This document shows, in pieces, positions 23,900 through 33,225 of a stretch of DNA of 64,000 nt. The stretch's first letter is position 1. Every line of letters starts with the position of its first letter. Made by a program: the position numbers and the translations under genes. The DNA comes from Malachius bipustulatus (Eukaryota; Arthropoda; Insecta; Coleoptera; Melyridae): the NCBI GenBank assembly GCA_910589415.1, contig OU342630.1, positions 42,812,012 through 42,876,011 of the forward strand, in the 5' to 3' direction. A model generated the notes under the pieces. The model was not told the origin of the DNA and searched no databases. It was given only the letters and a program-made list of their open reading frames with translations.

Positions 23900-24985
23900 A
23901 TGGAGTTTTTGGACGAGGATGAGCAATTAGCATGGGAAGTGATTGATGGAGTTCAAGCTCAAAGAGCGAGAGTGATGAGAAATCATGAAAATCCTTTCAT
24001 CATGTTGTCAGAAAGGCAGTTTGTGAAATATTTTCGTGTCACAAAAGACCGTTACATTATCGAGGTAATCGCCCCGTTTGTGAATCAACCAACTCGAGCG
24101 TCTGCCCTCGACACAGAAACAAAAGTGAGTACCTACACAGAACGATTTGTTATTTATTTATTTCAATGTTAATTTATAAGAACTCTATCCTGACCTGTAT
24201 TTCAGGTTCTTATCGCGTTGAATTTTTTTTGTTTTGGAAGCTACCAAGAAATCACTGGCAGTAACCTCTTCACAGCTGCCGCTATCTTCAACGAGTGGGT
24301 TAAATTCCCCAACACTATGCAACAATTGCAAGCGATTAGGCACAGGTATGCATATTTATTCATAACGAATAGGTAAATAGGTAATCCTATAGACGTGGTA
24401 CATAAATATATCAGTGCTTTGCTGAAATCAATAATAATCTTGAATTCTGTTTTAGGTTCCATGAAAAATATAATTTTCCCGGCATCGTGGGCTGTGTTGA
24501 TTGCACTCATATAGCGATAACGAAAGCAACCATCAACGACCCAGCGAGACCCGAGCACATATACGTTAATCGGAAAGGTTACCATTCAATTAACGTGCAA
24601 TTGGTAAAAATTTTACATTTCCATTGAAACCATTCAATAAAAACCTTTTTTTTCAGATCTGCGACTCAGACCTGAGAATTATTAACGTCAATGCTCGCTT
24701 TCCCGGGAGCACACATGATGCCCATATCTGGCGAGAATCTGCGGTTTCGCATTTCATGGAGCAGACCTTTCGAGATAATAATGAGAAAGTAGATTTAGGT
24801 GTCTTTTAAAAGACAGAGCATTGCATTACGCACCTACCAAGGCTGCAAAAATAATAAATTCCTGTGTTGTGCTGCATAATATGTGCATAAATTTCCATGT
24901 TCCAATTCCGGAAGTAAATGAAGATGCAGACTTGGCGTTTGCACGGCAACTTCAAAGGCGAATAATAAATAATCATTTCAGATAA
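23900..24985 (+). pseudogene. HARBI1-like Harbinger transposase, internally deleted
   Basis: The exons are 23900-24124, 24206-24345, 24456-24603 and 24657 onward, with good GT-AG sites. Motifs in order are LNFFCFGSYQEITG, GIVGCVDCTHIAIT (first catalytic Asp), YVNRKGYHSINVQ and RFPGSTHDAHIW (second Asp). After VDLGVF a TAA stop occurs. In the next frame the 3' end of the family resumes: KDRALHYAPTKAAKIINSC, VVLHNMCINFHVP, to a stop at about 24985. The segment that normally carries GDSGYP and the region around the third acidic residue is missing, so this is a deletion derivative. Family identity is secure and function is lost. Confidence 0.9.
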
Positions 24986-26343
24986 GCACCTAGTTTGTAA
25001 AAGTAATAGTGATTAGTGAAATTGTTTATTTTTTTTGTAGTTTTTTTTTGTTATAATTTTAAGTCATAAATGTAAGTTAATATAAGTACCAGCATTATTT
25101 TAAGACGACTATTTAGTTTAATTCGCCAAGCAGTATTTTAAGCTACATGCATTTACGAGTTACAACTTGCAAGTATAAAAACCTTAACCAGAATTTGAGG
25201 GTAGTTACTGTATTCATATTTGATTATTAGTCTTATTTTTATTATTGTACATCTACTGCTGTATAAGTAAATTTAATAATAACTAGTTGAAAATAAATAT
25301 TTTGCAATTATTTATAGTATGGTTAGTTCAGTTATTCAATGACTTCCTTATGTTTTACAAAAAATATTAATAGTAAAAAAAACGGTAATGTACATTTTAC
25401 AATTTATTGTTTCCTAAAAATAATAATAAACCTATTTACAAAAAAATGTACACTTAACCTACCTACTCATAATAATATACATAAAAAAAAACAATAATTA
25501 AGAATTACTACTAAAATTTACAATATTCTACCTACTCATAATAATAATATACAAAAAAAACACTCTAATAATTAAGAATCACTACTAAAAATATTTACAA
25601 CATTTTCTATATTTGCATCCATTGAAACAAGGTTGTCGTTTAACGTCATTAACGTTTCCTTAAACGAAAATTGAATTTATTTCAAATATCGCGCGTGCGC
25701 CGTCTCCTTCTATAATGCGCTCTGCTATTGGTCAAAATCTAAACAGAAGCTTGGCAACTTTGCTGGTACGGTTCCCGCTGGAACTAGTCGATGGTTCGAG
25801 CTCGCGCGTGTTCAAGAATGCGATCAAGGTAGTGGGCTGCGTTCCAATGGGAAGTTTGCATGGGAACGATCGTTCCATTCACATGAACTCGAGGATCGCG
25901 CCCCTGGGGTGCTGTTCAAGCGACTAGGTGGGTAAAGGGCAGAGGGAGCAGAGAAGATGTAACTGAGCAACTTCAATGCAGACCTTGCCTAGGCCTAACT
26001 GGGGAGCTGTTCAAGCGACTAGGTGGGGAAAGGGAAGAGGGAGCAGAGAAGATGTAACTGAAAAAGCTGAGTAAGCACCAGCTGAGATGGGCAATTGGAC
26101 TTCTAACAGGACACTGCCCACTAATTACACCTCTCAATAATAGGAGTGAAAAATATCCCGGATTACAGGAGATGCGGGGAGGGGGAGGAAACCCCATACC
26201 ACCTAACAAGCACCCATTGGACTCATACTGAAATACTTTCGGGAGATGGGACCGATGAGATAATAATTATCCAAAGGGGTACAATAAGTGCAAGCTTCAG
26301 TACAAGGGCTTTGAACCTACCCTAGAAGTAATACGTAAAATAT

Positions 26344-27718
26344 ACGCTTTTGGTGAATAGAAGTATAAAGTGTAAGCAAATTGTTTCATTAAAGTTGAAT
26401 ATATCTGCGTTGCCCGGAATGTATACACCTTCATCTTTACCTTTTTGGAGTAGTACAAGTTCTAAGGGCAAACCTAAAAAGAAAATACTCTGTATATATA
26501 GTTTTTGACTTTAAAAATTGAATTTTGTAGTTCTTACCTTCAAAATGTTTCTTTAATAGGACTTCGTCTAGATTTTCGTTACTATGTCCGCTGTTTGAAA
26601 TTGAATTTATTACCTCTTGCATGTTTGATAGTTTTACATCTCTTCTCTTTAGTTTTTGTTTTAGAGTTTTTACTTTTCTACGCAACAGTGTAACTCTGTT
26701 ATCTGGAACATTGGTTTCAGAATCAACCAATATTCGATTTGGTGAACTTAACTGTGAAGATAAATCGATGCTCGTAGATGGTGAATCAACGCCCATACCC
26801 ATATGAGGGCTAGGTTGATCAACATTTTCATTCTCAACATCTACGGACATATTCTACAAAAAACAAACACTTTTCGTAACTATTTTCATATCAGGGAGGT
26901 TCAAATATTTTTACACTGTTAATTTTTTTCACTAATATGTACATACGATTCGTTTTATTATCCTGCGAGGTTTAGAAACTTTTGGTATGAAAATATAGTA
27001 GGTACAGCATCAGGTTTTAATAACTTAGCGGTACATCCTGGTTTCGTTATGTAATCAGTTGCAAGAAAATGATCGCCACAAAGCTTGCTAGTTCTAGATG
27101 GTGTCCAATTCTCCCGTCGAACTGCTTTTATCCATAACTCCAAGATGGCAGGTCGTTTAAATGGAAATCTATAAGAAATAAAAGTACTTATTTTAATCTC
27201 CTTTATAACATTGTTAGTATTAATTAGTATGTAATTCAGTATGTACCTATATTATTAACCCTATTTAAAGTGACTCAAAAAATGAGATGAAAATGGCAGC
27301 TAGGTGAAATAAATAGATATAGGTACTTTAGTGATAATATGATGAATACACATAAAATAATGTTGCATGTTGGTATTTATAGTCGACCATGAGATTTAAT
27401 TTTTATGACTTGCAACAATATATTTATATCAAAAATACAAAAATTGATAAAATGACAGAAGTCGTTGCGTTATATCTCTGCATGATGGTCCAACTATAAC
27501 CCATTGAGATATAAATAAATAATTAAAAAACTAAATAAATAAACTTATAGATATATGGGTAAACCCAATAATTGAGCCATGCAATAGGTTAAACGCTACA
27601 AATCTAAAATATAAATATTTTTAACTGAAGGTAGGTACCTATATACTTAACCATGAAAAGATATTTTCCGTTTATCTTGCTCGTTTTTGCAGCCATAGGC
27701 AACACAATAAATCACCAT
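26344..27718 (-). pseudogene. THAP DNA-binding exons of the P-type transposase
   Basis: Exon 1 is 27718-27652 (MVIYCVAYGCKNEQDKRKIS then FH). Exon 2 starts at 27168 and encodes FPFKRPAILELWIKAVRREN, CGDHF and LKPDAVPTIF. Together they give the C2CH zinc site, the invariant P and the W of THAP domains (C, C, then W, C..H). Exon 3 (26853-26538) encodes a low-complexity linker and a basic coiled coil (LLRRKVKTLKQKLKRRDVKL) ending ..KKHFEG at a GT donor, like the leucine zipper of P transposase. Beyond it, 26520-26344 contains shifted pieces of the next exon. Joining exons 1 and 2 at the visible splice sites leaves a one-base frame error, so this copy is probably inactive, although a wrong boundary is possible. 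Confidence 0.82.
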
Positions 27719-28132
27719 TGTTATTATTTATTATAACAAATTAAAACTAAAAACCATGCGACTTCAAAAAAACCACGTGCAGGCAGCAGCACAATTTCTT
27801 CCTTTTTTTTAATGAACACACCGAGATATAAATAAAAACCAACCAACGCCACACCAAGTATAACCAGTTAAGATTCAAAGTATTTGTTTCTTTTTCAGAA
27901 AATAAACCCCAAGCTATTTAATTTTCACTTGAAAGATAATTTAAGCACCTGCAAGTACAAACACCAAATTGCATTGCTTGTAAACGAGTAGAACAGAAAG
28001 AGGTTACCGTAACGCAGGCTATCTCTCTTTCGTTTGCCCCTGACACAGATCACAGATCTCGCTACTACAGAGCACGATCGTCACCGTTCCAGCAGGTACG
28101 TATACGTTTGTAATTCATTGCTCTGCACACGC

Positions 28133-29748
28133 TCTGTGTGTTGAATTATTACTCTGGCTGGAGACATTGCATAAACAACCATACCCTAAGTAAGTATCGG
28201 ATGTTTGCGGAGCGCGCGCCTCCTCGTGGATTTTTTTCGCACTTTTGTGCGGCATACTAATCGTTGACAGCTCGTTTCAATCAAATGAAACCTTTCTTAA
28301 AATCATTATTTGGAAGTGTATTTCTAGATTTTTGAATTTATTATGACTACAATTATTATTATTAATAGTATATTATTCAACAAGCGCATAATGATAGCTA
28401 TTATCCACGAAGATGAAAATTGCAGCACGAGCCTTTGGCGAGTGCTGTAACATCTAAGTGGATAATAGCCATTATGCGCGAGTGGAATACTATACTTTAT
28501 CTACGAGTATGCTTGAATAAAAATAATTTTACTTACGGTAGAATTAAATTTTTATGAAAAAAAGTTTTATGGATTGCAGTTTTATTTATTAAAAAATATG
28601 GTTCTCTTTAAGTAAATAATTTGGTTATTGAAATATTGCAAATGTACAGAAAATATTACATACTTCACTGTCGACTGAAAATTGTAAAATAACTTAAAAA
28701 GGAGAAAAATAACAAAATCAGGGTGAAAGATTTCGTCGCGCATGGTATTTCACTTTTGATTTTGCAGACAGTAAACCATTAATTGATGCATTTGTTGCAT
28801 TTCCCCTATTTATATCAGGTGGCGTATTATTAAAGATGTTATTTTCTTCGAAGAACATCCTGTATTATTCTGTTTAAAATAATTTTAAGTTTAATTTTTA
28901 TAATACAATAATTTATATTGTAAAAATTAAAACTAAACAAATGTGAATGTTAGGTTATCGTGATTATTAGCTGTCACTACTGTTAGTCGACTAAACCTAT
29001 TGGCAGCGTTCCAAAGAAATTAACTTTCACAGCGGTTGACTAGGGCTTTATAACTACGCACTACGGATACTAAAACATGTTCATTTTAGTATTATGATAA
29101 GTAGCTTCGTATGCTATAGTAGTTGAAAGATCAAAATCATCCTAATATTCAGCGACTTTAATATTTTTAAAACATTTTATTAAACGTAAAGTGGGCGTTT
29201 AGGGACTCTACTTTCACGTCAGTGGACCATTGACAGTAGTCAGTAGTTTTAATCTGCCAAACGTACGACAGAATAGGGCGGCAAAGTTAAACAATTGACA
29301 TTAACGATTGAATAATGAGCTCATTGTTCAATCGATCTGACACTATTATTCGATAGGGCAATAGTAATGCATGCCATTACTTCGTTAAAATTAGACTAAT
29401 ATAATTGATTTGTTATCTAATAGTAGATAAAAGTCATTTCCAAGCACCCAGTCTCGACTGCTTTAGTTTTAAATCGTTGAGAAATGGGCGAAATCTCATG
29501 ATGAGTTTTCACATGAGCGATGTAATAAGAGAATACGCGTTTACATGGAACTTTTCTTCAAGGAACCGCTCTTTTAGAGAGACTCCTGGTGCACATAGCA
29601 CTCATAAAAATGAAAAAACCTATTATTGTCCCATTGTTCAGGTGATGTATTAATTGTTCCATTAAAAAAATATCACCTTATTTCTTATATCAAAACATAA
29701 TAAGTTCACATTTCATCTCATGTTTTCGGGTTTTTTATTCAGCTTATG
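28133..29748. other. Intergenic AT-rich sequence with one strong hairpin
   Basis: No gene was recognised. The 96-bp palindrome at 28384-28479 is listed separately. Shorter symmetric words occur near 29300-29350 (cgattgaataatgagctcatt). Confidence 0.3.
28384..28479. repeat. 96-bp near-perfect palindrome
   Basis: Outer arms gcgcataatg...agctattatccac and gtggataatagccattatgcgc pair. Inner arms gcagcacgagcc and ggcgagtgctgt also pair, leaving almost no loop. It could be an excision footprint, a tiny foldback element or a structured RNA. The sequence alone does not decide. Confidence 0.75.
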
Positions 29749-30962
29749 TATACAGGTGTCCCATAATATGTGGGCAATCTCCCGGATTTGGGTGAATTTC
29801 GTAAAAATAAATGAAAAAATAAACATAAAATTAATTCCTCAGAGACACCCCTACAAAGATATTAGTTGCTGAACTTGAGGGTTGAAAATCAATTTTTTGC
29901 AATAACTTTTTTATTTCTTGACCGATTTTGATAATTTTTGGTTTTATTTTGTATTTTTTTGGACTGTTTAGAATAGTGTTTCATAATCTTTGGTAGCACA
30001 TACATAGACCTCGGGATGGCATAACCCGCCCTCATTCACTTGAAAGAAAACAATAAAAATAATAATTTTACAGTTTTTTAAGGTTAATTTTCTTTTTATT
30101 TGACATTTTTTACATAACAAATGTATCCTTATTTATTTCGATAGAGCAAACCGTTACCTACCGAGATAAACGTTCTTCTAATAGGTGATGCGTCGCAGAA
30201 ACTTTCTAAATTTCTAAATTTTAACAAGATGGCTGACCTTTGACAGTAAATTGAGTAGGAAACAAAACAATAACTTAATTAAATACACGTCAAATAGTGT
30301 CAAAGATTTCATTTCATGCAGATTCAATTCTAACTGATTTTAAAATGAGTTACACAAACGCTGAATACGCAGAAAATCATTTAGAATTGAATCTGCATGA
30401 AATGAAATCTTTGACACTATTTGACGTGTATGTAATTAGGTTTTTGTTTTGTTTCCTGCTTAATTTACTGTCAAAGGTCAGCCATCTTTTTAAAATTTAC
30501 TTGAAATTTTGAAAGTTCCTGCGACGCATCACCTATTAGAAGGACGTTTATCTTGATAACGGTTCGCTCTATCGAAATAAATAAAGATACATTTTTTATG
30601 TAAAAAATATCAAATAAAAAGAAAATTAACCTTAAAAAACTGTAAAATTATTATTTTTATTGTTTTCTTTCAAGTGAATGAGGGGGTTATGCCATCCCGA
30701 GGTCCATGTATGTGCTACCAAAGATTATGAAACCCTATTCTAAACAGTCCAAAAAAATACAAAATAAAACCAAAAATTATCAAAATCGGTCAAGAAATAA
30801 AAAAGTTATTACAAAAAATTGATTTTCAACCCTCAAGTTCAACAGCTAATATCTTTGTAGGGGTGTCTCTGAGGAATTAATTTTATAACTATTTTTTCAT
30901 TTATTTTTACGAAATTTACCCAAATCCGGGAGATTGCCCACATATTATGGGACACCTGTATA
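29749..30962. mobile_element. Very long palindromic element (arms about 560-600 bp)
   Basis: The left end tatacaggtgtcccataata is matched at the right by tattatgggacacctgtata. Pairing is nearly base for base toward the centre. Examples are 'gggagattgcccaca', 'caaaatcggtcaagaaataa', 'cctattagaagaacgttt' and 'gcagattcaattcta', all present in both orientations. The unpaired centre is only about 50 bases near 30335-30385. A small open frame (30297-30512) spans the centre and is an artefact of symmetry. The target appears to be TA. Confidence 0.9.
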
Positions 30963-31152
30963 AGTCGAAGAGTTTTGGACATATTTTGCAGCTGTAAAGC
31001 AAGAAAATGTTACCCTTCGTCTGAAATACAGCTCGAAAAAATTATAGCAGTAGTTATTGTTTTATTAGTATTACTTATATTCCTTAAATTATTAACTAAA
31101 ATTTTTAACTTTAATTTACTATCTAAAAAAATATTCAGGAGTAATAAATACG

Positions 31153-31502
31153 TATGGCTTGTCCACTGAGTGTTGTCCGGTGAGATGCCACACTGATCCT
31201 GACTATAAACTATTTGATTTTTTTATGTTTTAATTCGTACTAATTCTAATTATTATAATTGTACGAATCAAATCAATTAAGTATTGTATTATAATATTTA
31301 TATATTGTATTGTATATATTGTATTATATTGTATTATATTGTAATATATTGTATTATAATATTTATATTATAATAATAATAAATATTATAATTATAATAT
31401 TAATCAATTATAATTTTACGAATTAAAACATAAAAAATCAAATCGTTTATAGTCAGGATCAGTGAGGAAACTCACCGGCCAACACTCAGTGGACAAGCCA
31501 TA
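31153..31502. mobile_element. 350-bp palindromic element with AT-repeat core
   Basis: Ends tatggcttgtccactgagtg and cactcagtggacaagccata are inverted copies flanked by TA. Inner arms 'atcctgactataaac' and 'gtttatagtcaggat' also pair. The core (31220-31440) is a run of TATTGTATTA-like words mirrored into AATATTATAA. Its termini differ from the CAGGGTG family. Confidence 0.82.
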
Positions 31503-32902
31503 TGTAATCGCAAGCATTTAAGGTACTCGTGTACAACAAACCCTTCCCGATTTTTTTGTATCCCTGAACGACCTCATGTTTGCAATAATAACAAATACAT
31601 TAAAATGAATAGCGGGCACGCAGGACTGGCCGCATGAAAGTGTCAAATTTGCCTACTTGGTGGCGTCACAATAGTTACTTATTAGCCTATAAAACATCAT
31701 GTCGTCCAATTATGGTCCAAACAGCTGCGATCGCCATCACACTGACAGGACAGGTTGTAATTCGAATTGTGATTGAATGTTGAAAATTCATTTAATGTAA
31801 ATTAATTTTATTATTTTATGGAAACCAAGAAAATCCCATGGGGAAAGATACGAAATTTCCTATAAAAATCAACATTTAAATGCGATTTTCTTCTTAACGA
31901 TAAGGTTTGGCGACTTTTATCAAGAGTACCATTTTTTTAGAAAATGAGTTCATTAATCGACTCGATATTTAAAAAAAAATTTAATTCCATTGGCGTAGAA
32001 GTTCAAAATGTGTGAAACCTAAAAAACCCATGATCTACGCCAATTAATCAACGTCATGGGTAATTTCATCAAAATCGCTCGTGCGCGGTTAAGTTTTTAA
32101 AATCAAATAAGGATTTTTAAATTGACATTTTTACATCTCGGACAACTTTGCACAAAGATAAGTTGGCTTAAATCGACTTACTTCCATCCGAGGAACACGT
32201 GGTAGAACGTTGTAAAGACCTTTTAGAGACACCCTGTATAATGTATACACTCTCTGTTTGGACGTATTAGTTCTGCTCTAAATTATTGTAAAGTTGATAA
32301 AAAAAAAACTGTGGGCAAATTAATTATTATTGTACCTATGTGACTGCCCATCTGCCGGCAGAAGATCTTTGATGCACCTGGTTCGTACTAATGACTACCC
32401 AAGCATAAAACATAAATTGAACGGACTCTTGTCCACCTGTACAATTAATTACACAATTTTTTACAATATTTATAATTAATTGAAATTTTAGATTTAAAAA
32501 AAAATACCTAAAAGTAGCTTACATTTTACATTGCATTAGGTATGATTCAGCTGTTTCTTAGTAGAATAAACAATAAATCCCCAAGTTACATTAATTAATT
32601 ATTAAACATATTATATGGTGGGGTAATTAGCACTTAGCATGTAACAAAGACAACTTAAAAATTAATTTACAAGTCTACAAAGTTTTGTAACAGTACAGAA
32701 TGGTTAATTCTCGTCTCGGTTTCAAGAAAAATAGCTGAGACCATTTCGAATTCAAACATTTCAATAAACAATTTCCAATTTTTCATTTATTTGCATGTTC
32801 ATATTAACGGCGGATTAGTTGCATTTTAGTTAGCACTCACTCACACATATTACCTTCTTCTAACAGAGTGAGCGGACTTTAAATGTCCGATTAGGTCTCT
32901 TT
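31503..32902. other. Intergenic sequence with a solo arm of a palindromic element
   Basis: At 32120-32243 there is a single right arm (aagataagttggcttaaatc ... agagacaccctgtata). It is clearly related to the right arm of the element at 43299-44522, yet has no left partner nearby. A small hairpin (attggcgtaga / tctacgccaatt) lies at 31990-32045. The rest, including 32245-32902, shows no gene. Confidence 0.5.
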
Positions 32903-33225
32903 TCATTTTATAGTTTCATGCCGACACTGAGCACATTTATACACTTCCACTGACACTTCCTTATGTTTACGTTTACACTCTCTATTCAAATAAATTTTAA
33001 GGTGTCGTTTCAAATTATTATGTTTATATGATGTTTGATATGAGCATTTGTCACACCTGTACATTTCCAGTACTTCATGTTTAAGTTTAGAATGTAGAGT
33101 CAAATTAAGTTTACAGTTTGTTTCGTAAAAACATTCCTTACATTACATTTGAACACATCTGCATTGTTTGAATGATCAAGATTATAATGTTGGGTTATAG
33201 AACTTTTATATTTTGCTATTTTGTT
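32903..33225 (-). pseudogene. Decayed C-terminal fingers of the zinc-finger gene
   Basis: Downstream of the stop the array continues out of frame. A finger reading SSITQHYNLDHSNNADVFKC is followed, after another frame change, by FYETNCKLNLTLHSKLKHEV, then MYRCDKCSYQTSYKHNNLKR and VYKCAQCRHETIK to a stop at about 32903. Compared with the sister unit at 33471-33530, the unit at 33200-33260 lacks 8 bases (gtacattt) and a few bases further on has gained 8 (ctattttg). The two changes cancel in frame, but a stop lies between them. Either the terminal fingers are dying, or an intron or assembly error hides them. Confidence 0.65.

Larger units (their letters stand above)
21147..25906 (+). mobile_element. 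PIF/Harbinger transposon inserted in the LINE derivative
   Basis: The LINE text '...cctaactggggtgctg...' is split into '...cctaactg' (ending 21149) and 'ctggggtgctg...' (from 25904), giving a 3-bp duplication ctg, the size expected for Harbinger. The ends are imperfect inverted repeats (gacggcgattctcgagttc at 21150, gggcgcgatcctcgagttc inverted from 25903), with weaker inverted similarity continuing inward (attcttgaac, gcatgggaa). A HARBI1-like transposase is encoded on the plus strand. No MYB/SANT-like second protein was found. Another element (21205-23614) sits within its left end. Confidence 0.82.
20328..26343 (+). mobile_element. Non-autonomous LINE derivative inserted into the P transposase exon
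   Basis: The insertion 20340-26331 is flanked by the 12-bp repeat tacgtaaaatat (20328-20339 and 26332-26343). Without the Harbinger insertion it is about 1.24 kb: a GC-richer leader (20340-20870), then repeated copies of a 3' unit beginning 'aatgcagacctt' (20875, 21123, 25975). The longest frames read SKHRLRWAVGLLTEHCPL and SKHQLRWAIGLLTGHCPL, which resemble the end of the RNase H region of RNase H-bearing LINEs, but no reverse transcriptase is present. It is therefore an internally deleted, SINE-like passenger, presumably moved by a full-length relative elsewhere. Confidence 0.72.
19200..28132 (-). mobile_element. P-superfamily DNA transposon (THAP transposase), host of a nested insertion series
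   Basis: Inverted ends caatgaattacaaacgtata (19208) and its complement (ending 28124) match for about 33 bases apart from a 3-base gap. Both are flanked by the 8-bp direct repeat ctctgcac (19200-19207 and 28125-28132). Ends starting CA, TIRs of about 31 bp and an 8-bp duplication are the hallmarks of P elements, and the interior encodes a THAP domain and a P-type transposase segment, both minus strand. A further shared tract (ggtaacct, near 19301 and the complement near 28002) lies subterminally. Removing the 6.0-kb inner insertion leaves about 2.9 kb, close to P element size. Confidence 0.85.

Noticed and set aside
30297..30512. 71-codon open frame
   Set aside because: It spans the centre of a palindromic element and exists because of the mirrored arms.
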